Part shown: positions 44,097 through 52,749 of the stretch, piece after piece
Layout: every line of letters begins with the position of its first letter
Position numbering within the stretch: position 1 is the stretch's first letter
NCBI RefSeq assembly: GCF_947499945.1
Contig: NZ_CANMQD010000001.1
Location: 1,798,001 to 1,862,000, forward strand
Length of the DNA: 64,000 bases
Source of the DNA: an uncultured Sulfitobacter sp.
GTDB taxonomy: Bacteria; Pseudomonadota; Alphaproteobacteria; Rhodobacterales; Rhodobacteraceae
Reading direction: 5' to 3'
The notes under the pieces: generated by a model
Seen by the model: the letters and a program-made list of their open reading frames with translations, nothing else
What the model was told of the DNA's origin: nothing
Database searches by the model: none
Made by a program: the position numbers and the translations under genes

Positions 44097-45271
44097 GCCC
44101 TGATTTGGACAGCCACATCGACAAACAAATGCGCGGCCCCTCTATGGTCGTCTGGCTAAGTGCGGCGACAGTAGTGGTGTTTATCGCCTGGGCCTTCTTT
44201 GCGTGGGTGGACGAGATTGTACGCGCCGAAGGGTCGATGATTAGCAGTTCTCGTCCGCAGATCATCCAGAACCTTGAGGGTGGTATTTTGGCCGATCTCA
44301 GAGTGGGGGAAGGAGATATCGTAGAAAAGGGCGACGTGTTGGCACGGTTGCATAACACGCAATTCCAATCTGCGGTGGATGATCTCCAAGACCAGATCAG
44401 CGGGTTCGAGATCCGCCGCCTGCGCCTTGAGGCGGAGATGGACGGGGCCTATGCCTTTGATGTACCGGCCGAGTGGGGCGCACGCACCCCGAACATTGTA
44501 GCGTCAGAAGCGGCTCTTTTGCAGGCCCGTCAGTCTGACTACGTTTCCTCGGTGGATGGGGCCAAGCAGGTTTTGGTCGAAGCGCAGCGCGAGCGTGATT
44601 TGATGAACGCGCTTTTGAAGAACAAGATTGTATCGCTCATTGAAGCGACCCGCGCGCGCAAGTCATTTGCCGATGCGAAGATCAAGTTTGACGAGATCGT
44701 GACAGGCACCGAGCTGGACCGTGCGCAGGAATATTCTGATGTGCTGAAAGAGCTATCGACCCTGCGCCAGAACCTCAAGGCGAGCACAGACCAGCTGGAC
44801 CGCACTTTGCTGCGCAGCCCCATGCGCGGGATTGTAAACAATTTGCAAGTCACCACCATTGGTGGCGTTGTGCGCCCTGGTGAGGAGATATTACAGATCA
44901 TACCACTCGATGAGGAACTGTTTGTTGAAGCGCGGGTGAAGCCAGAGGACATCGCGGGTGTGCGGCGCGGTCAAGCGGCAACAGTGAAGCTATCGGCCTA
45001 TGACTATACGATTTATGGCACGTTAAAAGGTGAGGTAAAGCTGATCTCGGCGGATACGTTCAAGGACGACCGTGCCCGTGATCCTGACGGCGATCCCCAC
45101 TATAAAGTGACGCTTGCGGTAGACACCGAGAACCTGACCGAGCGTCAGGTAGCGCTGGAAATCCGTCCGGGTATGCAGGCGAGTGTGGAGTTGCACACAG
45201 GTTCTAAAACCGTTTTGCAGTATCTGCTCAAGCCTTTGTACAAGTCAAAAGAAGCCTTCCGCGAACCGTGA
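44093..45271 (+). CDS. HlyD-family periplasmic adaptor
   Basis: A 392-residue membrane-fusion protein. A single N-terminal membrane helix (VVWLSAATVVVFIAWAFFAW) anchors it; the lipoyl/biotin-like half-motif (IIQNLEGGILADLRVGEGD) is followed by a long coiled-coil hairpin (~120-250) and its partner lipoyl half (LLRSPMRGIVNNLQV), then beta-barrel domains. It links the ABC exporter to the TolC-type channel. It is the last gene of the operon, ending at a strong terminator. Confidence 0.93.
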   Translation: MSPDLDSHIDKQMRGPSMVVWLSAATVVVFIAWAFFAWVDEIVRAEGSMISSSRPQIIQNLEGGILADLRVGEGDIVEKGDVLARLHNTQFQSAVDDLQDQISGFEIRRLRLEAEMDGAYAFDVPAEWGARTPNIVASEAALLQARQSDYVSSVDGAKQVLVEAQRERDLMNALLKNKIVSLIEATRARKSFADAKIKFDEIVTGTELDRAQEYSDVLKELSTLRQNLKASTDQLDRTLLRSPMRGIVNNLQVTTIGGVVRPGEEILQIIPLDEELFVEARVKPEDIAGVRRGQAATVKLSAYDYTIYGTLKGEVKLISADTFKDDRARDPDGDPHYKVTLAVDTENLTERQVALEIRPGMQASVELHTGSKTVLQYLLKPLYKSKEAFREP

Positions 45272-45316
45272 CCTGATGGAGCGCTGACGCGCAAGACATG
45301 TTTTAAGTTGTATAGG

Positions 45317-45343
45317 ATGCGGACCGATGTGGTCCGCATTTTG
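45317..45343 (+). terminator. Terminator of the type I secretion operon
   Basis: ATGCGGACC (45317-45325) and GGTCCGCAT (45331-45339) form a perfect 9-bp stem with a five-base loop, followed by TTTGCGGGTTT. It lies 45 bases after the HlyD stop and six bases before the convergent dtd stop. Confidence 0.85.
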
Positions 45344-45348
45344 CGGGT

Positions 45349-45792
45349 TTAGCTGTCTGTATCGAGCCAGAGGGTGACGGGGCCGTCATTGGTGAGGGCC
45401 ACAGCCATATCCGCGCCAAAGCGACCGGATTGCACGGGGATGTTCAGATCATGCAGGGCGGTTTTGAATTGCAGGTACAGGGTTTCGGCCATGTCTGGCT
45501 TGGCCGCATAGGAGAAGCCGGGCCTTGTGCCGCGCGAGGTATCGGCGGCCAGCGTGAACTGGCTGACGACGAGGACGGCGCCGCCGGTTTGCGCAAGGCT
45601 CAGGTTCATTTTGCCGGCATTATCCTTGAAGAGCCTCAGTTTCGAGATTTTAAGGGCGAGCGCCTTGGCGGTGTCGAATGTGTCTTCGGGCATCGCGCAG
45701 ACGAAGATCAGCAAGCCTGCGCCGATCTTTCCGATCACGTCGCCTTCGACCGTGACGCTGGCGTCAGTGACGCGTTGCAGGAGCGCCTTCAT
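45349..45792 (-). CDS. dtd: D-aminoacyl-tRNA deacylase
   Basis: A 147-residue DTD enzyme that hydrolyses D-aminoacyl- and glycyl-tRNAs to prevent misincorporation. The diagnostic motifs VSQFTLAAD and the late [11 protein letters not shown] (the Gly-cisPro chirality-selecting motif) are present, and the length is standard. It overlaps the nitroreductase stop by four bases (ATGA), so the two are co-translated. It is the distal gene of a long minus-strand run. Confidence 0.96.
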   Translation of the reverse strand: MKALLQRVTDASVTVEGDVIGKIGAGLLIFVCAMPEDTFDTAKALALKISKLRLFKDNAGKMNLSLAQTGGAVLVVSQFTLAADTSRGTRPGFSYAAKPDMAETLYLQFKTALHDLNIPVQSGRFGADMAVALTNDGPVTLWLDTDS

Positions 45793-46466
45793 GTGTCGTG
45801 CCAGCGGATGATGTCTGTTGGGGTGGCCCGTTCGGTGCGGAAGCTGTTGGCGGGGGCGTCTTTGTCCGCGTAGCCGAGCGATATTGCGCAGAGGATCAGG
45901 CGGTCGTCGCTTATCCCCAAGTGCTCTTTGAGCAGGGGCGCATAGGCGGCGATCGCGGCTTGGGGGATCGTGGCCACCCCAAGCGCTGTTGCGGCCAGTG
46001 CGAAGGCGGTGACAAAGCCGCCTGTGTCCATTGCGCCGTAGGGACCAAGCTCGGCCGGGGAGTGGATGATTGCCACGTGCGGCGCGTCAAAGAAGGCGTA
46101 GTTGCGCATCATCTGTTGGGCGCGGCCTGCGCGATTTGATTTCTCGATGCCTACGGCGTCGTAGAGCTGGAAGCCGCAGGTCCGCCGCCGCTCGGCGTAG
46201 TCGCCAGTGTATTTGGAGGGCCATGCGAGGTCAGGGGTGGGCGGTGTGCCTGCGAGTACGGTCTGTTGGAGCTTGTTGCGCAAACGGTCAGTGGCGGCAC
46301 CGCGTGTGATCTCTACCTGCCACGGTTGGGCGTTACACCATGAGGGCACGTGACGGGCAGTGTCTACGATGCGGGTCAGGTCGGCATCCGGGACAGAATT
46401 GGGCAAGAAGGCGCGGCAGGAGTAGCGGTCCTCAAGGATTTGGCTCAGTGTTTCGATGGCGGTCAT
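45789..46466 (-). CDS. Nitroreductase-family oxidoreductase
   Basis: A 225-residue flavoprotein of the nitroreductase superfamily. [10 protein letters not shown] at the start (the RRS-type FMN motif), then [11 protein letters not shown] and the C-terminal [16 protein letters not shown] and [20 protein letters not shown] (FMN and NAD(P)H binding) fit the fold. The N-terminus matches members annotated as nitroreductase A-like. Natural substrates are often quinones or unsaturated carbonyls; none can be named here. It is translationally coupled to dtd. Confidence 0.88.
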   Translation of the reverse strand: MTAIETLSQILEDRYSCRAFLPNSVPDADLTRIVDTARHVPSWCNAQPWQVEITRGAATDRLRNKLQQTVLAGTPPTPDLAWPSKYTGDYAERRRTCGFQLYDAVGIEKSNRAGRAQQMMRNYAFFDAPHVAIIHSPAELGPYGAMDTGGFVTAFALAATALGVATIPQAAIAAYAPLLKEHLGISDDRLILCAISLGYADKDAPANSFRTERATPTDIIRWHDT

Positions 46467-46479
46467 GTCTTATCCGTTC

Positions 46480-46528
46480 TGCATTCAGGAATTTTGAGCA
46501 TCGTTTTGCATTCAGGAATTTTGAGCAT
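46480..46528. repeat. 22-bp direct duplication at the end of the zinc-ribbon gene
   Basis: TGCATTCAGGAATTTTGAGC plus AT occurs exactly twice, at 46480-46501 and 46507-46528 (27 bp apart). The second copy includes the stop codon and last codons of the zinc-ribbon gene; the first lies downstream of its stop. It looks like a short tandem duplication. Confidence 0.85.
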
Positions 46529-47621
46529 AGAGGTAGCCGATGATTGCGGCGAGGATCAGCCCTAAAATCACGGCGAAAGTGATCTTGATCGCGGAGTATG
46601 GGCGCTCCCCTTGTACCCGTCCCGTGCGGCCATTCACGACAAAGCGGTAGGTTTTTCCGCGGTATTTATAGGCGGCGAGCCAGACGGGCAGCAGGATATG
46701 CTTGAAGGTCATATCGCTCAGATTGGTATCGACTGAATGGATGCGCTGGCGGTCCCCGCCGATGTCGAATTTGATGTCGCGGCGGATCATGGCGTCCATT
46801 TTGGCGCGGGCCTCGTCAAAGCCTTCGTCGAGGGCTACGGTGTAGCCTTCGGCGCGAAAGCCTGCGAGATATTCGGGGGCGTAGGGCTCTAGGGCGGCCA
46901 GGTCCCACGGCTCTAGTGCGTCGGTGAAGCGTTTGGGCAGGGAGCGGGAGCCAAGGACCAGCACATCGTCGAAGAAGCGTGCGACGCGGCCAGAGGTGCC
47001 ACGCCAGCGAACTTTTGCGACGCGGACCTGTTGGCGTTTGCCGTCGCGCATAACGGTGCGTGTCTCGTAATAGACGGTGCCGCGCTCACCTGTATAGCGG
47101 GTGTCGGATTGTGCGTCATAGGTCCAGTACGGGACATAGATGCCGTCCATCTGGCGACCTTTACGTGCGTAAGCTTGCAGACCATTAGGGGCGAACCACA
47201 AGCCGCCGAGCCAGTCTTTCATCGCATCGCGGGCAGTTTCTTCGGCAAGGGCGAAGGGCAGAACGGCGCGGGGTTTGATGTGGCGGTGGGTGCCGGTGTC
47301 CACCACGATGGGCGTAGCGCAAAAGGGGCATTCCGCTGCTTGTGTGGTGCTGTCGAACTCGACCTGCGCTGCGCAATTGGGGCATTGGCTAACGCGGGTT
47401 ATTTCCATCTCGGCGGTGTCAAGAGTTTGGGCGAGGCCGCGTTGCAGGTCTAGTTCTGCGATAGCGCGAGATTTGGTCCAGACACTGCCGATCGGCTCTA
47501 CATGGCCGCAGTGGTCGCATTTCAGATCCGCGCTGCTTGGGTCATAGCGCATATCGCTGCCGCAGGTGTCACAGGGGAATCTGTGCTCTTGCTCAACGGT
47601 GGTGGATTGGAAATCGGACAA
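46512..47621 (-). CDS. TFIIB-type zinc-ribbon membrane protein
   Basis: A 369-residue protein with two Cys-X2-Cys pairs forming a first zinc ribbon (PCDTCG and KCDHCG) and a second set (CPNCAAQVEF, ECPFCATP), then a YTGERG-type middle domain and one C-terminal membrane helix (ITFAVILGLILAAIIGYLY). It resembles the YdjG-type proteins linked to SPFH/PspA membrane-stress operons. The chosen start is a TTG preceded by AAAGG; no ATG or GTG upstream in frame would keep the first zinc ribbon, which requires this start. It is in the same direction as the SPFH gene. Function: probably membrane-associated stress or quality control. Confidence 0.78.
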   Translation of the reverse strand: MSDFQSTTVEQEHRFPCDTCGSDMRYDPSSADLKCDHCGHVEPIGSVWTKSRAIAELDLQRGLAQTLDTAEMEITRVSQCPNCAAQVEFDSTTQAAECPFCATPIVVDTGTHRHIKPRAVLPFALAEETARDAMKDWLGGLWFAPNGLQAYARKGRQMDGIYVPYWTYDAQSDTRYTGERGTVYYETRTVMRDGKRQQVRVAKVRWRGTSGRVARFFDDVLVLGSRSLPKRFTDALEPWDLAALEPYAPEYLAGFRAEGYTVALDEGFDEARAKMDAMIRRDIKFDIGGDRQRIHSVDTNLSDMTFKHILLPVWLAAYKYRGKTYRFVVNGRTGRVQGERPYSAIKITFAVILGLILAAIIGYLYAQNS

Positions 47622-47690
47622 GGGCGGGCCTTTAGCGCTGGAGGGGTCGGGCGTAACATTCAGCTTAGCGGCGGGAGGGTCAAGGGGCGG

Positions 47691-48242
47691 TTACAAAAAG
47701 CGGTGTAAGGCCTTGGGCGCCATGATGCGCAGAGCGTTGTCGCGGAGTTTGAAATGCCGCCAAATATGAAAGGCCGCATGGCCGACAATCACCACCCCGA
47801 GCAAGTAGAACTGATAGATGTGTAGGGTGCCGATAATCTCGTTTGCTTCGCGCCATCCCATGGGGGGTGCAAAAGGCAGCCAAAGCCCCGCCTTGAGTTG
47901 TACCATCGAAGTCAGGCCCAGCAGAAAACCACCAAGTGCCACGAGAAACAGCCCCCAGATGATCACCAAATGCAGGGGGCGGTGAATGGCCCGCGCCCAG
48001 CCTTGCAGCTTTGGACCGGGTCGCGATGCAAGGCCGCGGCGCATGACATCGGCGGTCCAAAGCAGACAGATCGAGACGAATACCAGTGCGAGATTGGAGT
48101 GGATTGCGAACCACGGCGCACCCATGGGAACCACCATATCAGGCGTCACCAGCATGAACCAGATGAACAGAGGGATCATCAGGCCATGGGTCCACTTCAG
48201 GACGGTGCGGCGGTGCGGTTTGTATCGTGCGAAACGTCTCAT
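47691..48242 (-). CDS. Cytochrome b561-like membrane protein
   Basis: A 183-residue protein with four hydrophobic helices carrying histidines spaced as in b-type cytochromes: KWTHGLMIPLFIWF, FAIHSNLALVFV, AIHRPLHLVIIWGL and VVIVGHAAFHIWRH. This pattern fits diheme cytochrome b/DUF4405 proteins that pass electrons between quinones and periplasmic partners. No soluble redox partner is next to it. The ATG at 48242 is chosen; a TTG three codons earlier is possible. It lies between the RidA and zinc-ribbon genes in the same direction. Confidence 0.8.
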   Translation of the reverse strand: MRRFARYKPHRRTVLKWTHGLMIPLFIWFMLVTPDMVVPMGAPWFAIHSNLALVFVSICLLWTADVMRRGLASRPGPKLQGWARAIHRPLHLVIIWGLFLVALGGFLLGLTSMVQLKAGLWLPFAPPMGWREANEIIGTLHIYQFYLLGVVIVGHAAFHIWRHFKLRDNALRIMAPKALHRFL

Positions 48243-48275
48243 ATAAGCCAAGAAGTGGCGCAGCGAGGCGTGGTT

Positions 48276-48674
48276 TCAAGCTGTCGCTGGAACGTGAGCA
48301 ACGAGGCGCAACTCGATCAGCGCACCGGGCCTGCGCAACCCTGCGACTTCAACAGCCGTCCATGCAGGCAGCGGCACGCCCAATATCTCGCGCAGGATGG
48401 TATCGACCTGATCGAAATGGGTTTGTAGTCCGATATGGAAGCTTGTGGCTTCTACGACACTTTGCGCTGTGGCGTCTGCTGCTTCCAAAATGGTGATCGC
48501 CTTGGTCAAAGCGTTCCGAGTCTGCGCCTCAATCCCCTCGGGCATTACGCCTTTGGCATCGCTGCCCGTGGCCCCCGTAAGAAACAGCAGATCACCGGCA
48601 CGCACAGCGGGGGAAAACCCGCTGGCGGCGACAGCCTGTGCCAGAGCCTCAGGAAAGACGACGTTGCGGGTCAT
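48276..48674 (-). CDS. RidA/YjgF-family protein
   Basis: A 132-residue protein with the RidA fold: SPAVRAGDLLFLTGATGSDA at the start, RNALTKAITILEAADATAQS, and a C-terminal VPLPAWTAVEVAGLRRPGAL. RidA proteins deaminate reactive enamine/imine intermediates such as 2-aminoacrylate. The C-terminal Arg in the active site is present (LRRPG), but the Cys seen in several archetypes is not, so the exact subclass is unclear. It begins seven bases after the SPFH stop. Confidence 0.87.
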   Translation of the reverse strand: MTRNVVFPEALAQAVAASGFSPAVRAGDLLFLTGATGSDAKGVMPEGIEAQTRNALTKAITILEAADATAQSVVEATSFHIGLQTHFDQVDTILREILGVPLPAWTAVEVAGLRRPGALIELRLVAHVPATA

Positions 48675-48681
48675 GCCGCAG

Positions 48682-49785
48682 TTAGGCTTCGGGGGGTGGG
48701 GGTGGTAAAACAGTAAAGAGCTGTGCCAACTCCATCACATCCTCAGCCAGCTTCCAGCCGTCCTGACCCGCCGTCCAGACGTAGGTCTCCCGCGTGAGGG
48801 CTCCATCGGTTGCCATACGGCCCATCGCAGCTTTGGAGAAGGGGCCGGTCGTCTTGCCGCTTTCGGCAATGTGCCAGACGTGCTCAACTGGCGGCGGCGG
48901 GGGAGCGACACGTGCAGCGGGCTGGGCTACACCCCACGGTCCACCTGCTGCTGCTTGTGCGCCGATCTGCATACCAATTCCTGCGCCAAGACCTGCTTGG
49001 ATCGTCGCAGCACCAGCACCATCTTTGCCAAGCGCCTCGGCGGCCTGAAATTGCATGTATTCATTGAGGTTGCCGATTACGCCCATAGACGAGCGCTTGT
49101 CGAGCACATCTTCAACCGCAGGCGGGAGCGATATATTTTCAACGTAAAGCTCTGGCAGGGCGAGACCATATTCGGCAAGTTGTGCGGCAATCTCTCCACC
49201 GATGAGTTTGCCCAACTCACGACTGTTGGCGGCCATGTCGAGCACAGGAATTTGTGCACGTGCGATGGTGCGGCTGAACTCTTGCACAATGATGTTGCGG
49301 ATCTGATAGCTGATCTCGTCCATCGTGAACTCACCATCGGTGCCGACGATTTCGCGCAAGAAAAGGGCGGGGTCGATGACGCGGACGGAGTAGGTGCCGA
49401 AGGCGCGCAGACGCACGGGGCCAAACTCGGGGTCGCGCACGATGACGGGGTTCTTGGTGCCCCACTTGAGATCGTTGAAGCGCGTGGTGTTGACGAAATA
49501 AACCTCAGACTTGAACGGAGATTTAAAGCCGTGGTCCCAATGTTGCAGGGTCGTCATCACGGGCATGTTGTTGGTCTCAAGCATATAGAGACCGGGGGTG
49601 AAGACATCGGCCAACTGGCCTTCATGGATGAAGACTGCCGCCTGTCCCTCACGTACCGTGAGCTTGGCACCATATTTGATCTCGTGTCCCTCACGCTCAA
49701 AACGCCAGACCATCGTGTCGCGGGTGTCGTCGGTCCAATGGATAACGTCGATGAATTGGCCGGAGAGGAAATCGAAAATGCCCAT
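48682..49785 (-). CDS. SPFH-domain protein fused to a GYF-like domain
   Basis: A 367-residue protein. Residues ~25-230 are an SPFH/band-7 domain of the virion-core-protein (YdjI-like) type (REGQAAVFIHEGQLADVFTP, FTPGLYMLETNNMPV), followed by an Ala/Gly-rich and proline-rich linker and a C-terminal GYF-like module (VEHVWHIAESGKTTGPFS, VWTAGQDGWKLAEDV). There is no N-terminal membrane helix in the standard flotillin place. The ATG at 49785 follows AAAGGACATTCC and is preferred to an in-frame start upstream. In B. subtilis a similar SPFH protein with a zinc-ribbon partner recruits PspA to stressed membranes; here the same two partners lie nearby without PspA. Confidence 0.85.
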   Translation of the reverse strand: MGIFDFLSGQFIDVIHWTDDTRDTMVWRFEREGHEIKYGAKLTVREGQAAVFIHEGQLADVFTPGLYMLETNNMPVMTTLQHWDHGFKSPFKSEVYFVNTTRFNDLKWGTKNPVIVRDPEFGPVRLRAFGTYSVRVIDPALFLREIVGTDGEFTMDEISYQIRNIIVQEFSRTIARAQIPVLDMAANSRELGKLIGGEIAAQLAEYGLALPELYVENISLPPAVEDVLDKRSSMGVIGNLNEYMQFQAAEALGKDGAGAATIQAGLGAGIGMQIGAQAAAGGPWGVAQPAARVAPPPPPVEHVWHIAESGKTTGPFSKAAMGRMATDGALTRETYVWTAGQDGWKLAEDVMELAQLFTVLPPPPPEA

Positions 49786-49886
49786 GGAATGTCCTTTAGG
49801 GTTGTTTGGGAGTAATCTAATCGCAGCAAAGCTGGTTATCAAGAAACAGCTGGCTTGGCGTTAGATCTGCCAGTGCTACAATCGCG

Positions 49887-50531
49887 TCACGCCGCGCATG
49901 TCGGAGGAACGAGTGAAGAGTCGGCGGTTCGGTTAAAGGTAATGACTACAGACACAGTCGCGTCCGCGCCATCGAACAATGCAACAACAGAAAAGCCGCC
50001 ATCACCACCTGTGAAAAATCCGGGGAATTCGACCCCATCAGGCAGATGGAAGATCGTGAGATCGTTGCGGCCGTCCTCGCTTTGATCGGACAAAAGCCCG
50101 TCATAGAGGCTCCATCCTTCGGGGAGTGTGGCAAGATAGGCTTTGATGCTTTGCTGAACCTTGGCCGTTGTAAACGCTCCCATTCCACCATCGACACCCA
50201 ACAACCCTACCGACCTACTACAGACCGGGGTGTTGTCCGAGAAGGTGACAAAGGCGGCCATCGGCTCATGGTAGGGCGGACCTGTCAGGAGCATCTGAGC
50301 CTGTGCCGCTTTGTCGGGGATCGTTATCCAGCTGCTGTTGTAACTTTCAGGAAAGACAACGGGGTCCACAACCTGAAGTTCAGAGCCTGCGGGTGTCCAG
50401 TCAAATACGTTGGACAGTGTGCTGCCTTCGGGGGCGCGTGCGAGGATGTATTCGGGTGTGGTGACGCCTGCGGTTGCAGCGGCTGGCAACAGGGCGGCGA
50501 TAGCGCCGACCAATTTGGATATCAGCCTCAT
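49887..50531 (-). CDS. Exported protein of unknown function
   Basis: A 214-residue protein with a cleavable signal peptide (LISKLVGAIAALLPAAATAG). The mature sequence (WTPAGSELQVVDPVVFPESY, SVGLLGVDGGMGAFTTAKVQ) does not match a family I recognise. It contains two Cys residues (one at SDNTPVCSRS, one near the C-terminus), possibly a disulfide. It overlaps the DUF2927 gene by four bases, so the two may act together outside the inner membrane, possibly as a partner pair. Confidence 0.7.
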   Translation of the reverse strand: MRLISKLVGAIAALLPAAATAGVTTPEYILARAPEGSTLSNVFDWTPAGSELQVVDPVVFPESYNSSWITIPDKAAQAQMLLTGPPYHEPMAAFVTFSDNTPVCSRSVGLLGVDGGMGAFTTAKVQQSIKAYLATLPEGWSLYDGLLSDQSEDGRNDLTIFHLPDGVEFPGFFTGGDGGFSVVALFDGADATVSVVITFNRTADSSLVPPTCAA

Positions 50532-51508
50532 ACAGGTCCACCACCTGCCAGCTCTGCTGCGATTTTTTGCACCGTGGGCCGCGCCTGATCTGCTGTCATG
50601 CCTACCTTGAGCCGTGGGTCGTAGAGCATCTGTAACAACAACTCGTCGTGGCGGGTGAGCAGCGCAAACTCGTCGTCATCGTTAAATATCGAAGGACGTG
50701 CAGCTGGACTGTCATTTGCAAGGCCCAAGCCTTGGGCCAGTTCTTCATGGATGCACGATAGGCGTAGCAAGCTGGGGTTCTCGGCGCGGATCACGGCAAG
50801 AGCGGCCGTATACGTATTAGCACCCGACCCAGCGGCATAGGCAGCCACCACGCAATAAGTGTCGCTGCGCAAGTTGTTCAAAGGTGCAAGGCTTGAGGCT
50901 GAAATACCGGAAATACGGGCGGCTGCTTGTGACAGTGCTTCTCCGCGATCATCCTCGCCCGCGATCACAACAATGAAATTGGCCTGCTTATTCATGTTTA
51001 CAGGATGGTTTGTTACGCGGCCCAGACGGGCGGCATAACTGCGCACACTGGCCGTATCGCTTTTGCGTTGCGAGGGGGGGACTGCGTCGCCAAAAATAAC
51101 GTCCATCCGCACTGGAGCCGCCCAGCGGCGCAGCGGACTTGGCCCTCCGCGGCCCGAAAACGTGCTGTTATACTCGTTGAAAAAGGCAATCTGCTCAAAA
51201 TTGCGGGCAAGCATGGTATTGGTGAATGGGGTGTCAGAGCCACCGCCATCGCGCCGTAACAATCCTTGGCTCAATTGTGCGCCCTGCACTTGATTGAGGT
51301 AGCTGCGCAACTGCGCACTGGCCTCCGAAGTCGGCTTGGCCACTTTTGGCGGCTTGGCAGTAGGTTTGGGCGGAATGTTAGGACGCGCCAACGGCTTTAG
51401 GACGGGCTGCACAGGCGTTTGCAGCTCTGCGCAAGCGGCAAGGCTTAGGGCCAGCAGCCCCAGACCTGCCCACTTTGTAGTCCCATTTATGACGCGTCCA
51501 ATTTTCAT
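50528..51508 (-). CDS. DUF2927 lipoprotein, possible metalloprotease
   Basis: A 326-residue lipoprotein (signal peptide and LSLAAC lipobox, Cys26). After a proline-rich linker, the DUF2927 domain contains the HEELAQ segment (CIHEELAQGLGLANDS), a His-Glu-X-X-Gln pattern reminiscent of metalloprotease motifs but not the classical HEXXH, then NDDDEFALLTRHDELLLQML. The family is common in Rhodobacterales and is uncharacterised. It starts two bases after the TelA stop and overlaps the downstream secreted protein by four bases. Confidence 0.82.
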   Translation of the reverse strand: MKIGRVINGTTKWAGLGLLALSLAACAELQTPVQPVLKPLARPNIPPKPTAKPPKVAKPTSEASAQLRSYLNQVQGAQLSQGLLRRDGGGSDTPFTNTMLARNFEQIAFFNEYNSTFSGRGGPSPLRRWAAPVRMDVIFGDAVPPSQRKSDTASVRSYAARLGRVTNHPVNMNKQANFIVVIAGEDDRGEALSQAAARISGISASSLAPLNNLRSDTYCVVAAYAAGSGANTYTAALAVIRAENPSLLRLSCIHEELAQGLGLANDSPAARPSIFNDDDEFALLTRHDELLLQMLYDPRLKVGMTADQARPTVQKIAAELAGGGPV

Positions 51509-51510
51509 GC

Positions 51511-52707
51511 TTAGCTTGGGACCGCGCCGCCAGCTGTATCGCCCAGACCTGTCTTTTTGGATTTTGCAGCAGCAAGCGTATCGCGCAGCTTGGCTTCCAT
51601 TTCCTTGAGTTCCACCTCGGCGGCGGCGCGTTTGGCTTTGCCTGCATCTGCGATTTGCAGGCTTTCTTCGATGGTCCCGATGAGGTCAGCATTGGCCGCT
51701 TTGACCGCTTCGATGTCGAAGACGCCGCGCTCCATTTCCTCGCGGATGATCTTGTTGCTCGACCGCAGGTTTTTGGCGTTGGAAGTCAGCAGCTCGTTGG
51801 TCAGATCGTTGGCTTCGCGTACGGCGGCAGCTGCCTCGGCAGAGCGCTGAATTGTGACCGCTTGGGCCAGTTGTGTCTCCCAGAGGGGGACAGTGTTGAC
51901 GAGGGTCGAGTTGATCTTGGTCACAAGGCTCTTGTCGTTTTCCTGCACCAGACGGATAGAAGGCAGGGATTGCATCGTTACCTGACGGGTGAGTTTGAGG
52001 TCGTGCACACGGCGTTCCAGATCATCGCGGGCAGAGCGCATATCGCGCAGCTCTTGGGCGACCATGACCTGATCGTTCTCGGCGGCGGCCTGCACCTCGG
52101 CTTCTTTAGCAGGGATCACCGTCGCGTCCAGCTCGGCAACCTTCGCTTCACCAGCGGCGATATAAAGCGCCAACTCGTCGTAGAATTGCAAGGTCTTCTC
52201 ATAGAGCATGTCGAGGGATTTAATGTCTTTGAGCAGCGTATGCTCATGGCTCAACAAATTGTCGGTGATCTTGTCAATCTGGCCTTGGACTTTCTCGAAC
52301 TTGGCTGTGAATTTGGCGAAGGGGGCCGCACGGCCGATGAGTTTCTCCCACCAGCTGCGGTCGCGGCGCACGTCCAGTTCGGAGACGGAAAAGCCTCGAA
52401 TGGTGGTGACGATCCCGCGCAAACTGTCGCCTGCGGGGCCAACGTCTTTGTTACGCACGTCTTGCAGCATCGCTTGGGAGATTTCCTGTAACTCGGCCTG
52501 CGCGGCTGAGCCGAAGCTGATGATCGACTGCGTATCGCTCATGTCCAGCTCATCCATACGTGCGCGAATTTCGGCACCGACAGGCGCATCCGCTTGCTCA
52601 AGCGTGACAACGGCATTTGCATCCGCAGGCTCGGGCAGGACCACGGCGGTCACTTCCTCGACCATGGCAAGGGCTTGAGTGGCTTTTTCGCGGGTGGCTT
52701 CAGACAT
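51511..52707 (-). CDS. TelA/YceH-family toxic-anion resistance protein
   Basis: A 398-residue, mostly alpha-helical protein matching TelA (toxic anion resistance, tellurite): IISFGSAAQAELQEISQAML, IRGFSVSELDVRRDRSWWEK, LVNTVPLWETQLAQAVTIQR, and helical repeats through to ETNxxL-type segments. TelA proteins are linked to tellurite and membrane-stress responses; the mechanism is unclear. It lies 42 bases after XpaC and two bases before DUF2927, in one transcription unit. Confidence 0.9.
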   Translation of the reverse strand: MSEATREKATQALAMVEEVTAVVLPEPADANAVVTLEQADAPVGAEIRARMDELDMSDTQSIISFGSAAQAELQEISQAMLQDVRNKDVGPAGDSLRGIVTTIRGFSVSELDVRRDRSWWEKLIGRAAPFAKFTAKFEKVQGQIDKITDNLLSHEHTLLKDIKSLDMLYEKTLQFYDELALYIAAGEAKVAELDATVIPAKEAEVQAAAENDQVMVAQELRDMRSARDDLERRVHDLKLTRQVTMQSLPSIRLVQENDKSLVTKINSTLVNTVPLWETQLAQAVTIQRSAEAAAAVREANDLTNELLTSNAKNLRSSNKIIREEMERGVFDIEAVKAANADLIGTIEESLQIADAGKAKRAAAEVELKEMEAKLRDTLAAAKSKKTGLGDTAGGAVPS

Positions 52708-52749
52708 GTATCATTCCTTCGTTAATAGGGTGTAGCGCGGGATCAGGGA

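Noticed and set aside
48871..49815. A 314-codon plus-strand frame opposite the SPFH gene
   Set aside because: The minus-strand SPFH-GYF protein is well supported; this is its shadow.
51655..52491. A 278-codon plus-strand frame opposite telA
   Set aside because: TelA on the minus strand is complete and recognisable; no signature in this frame.
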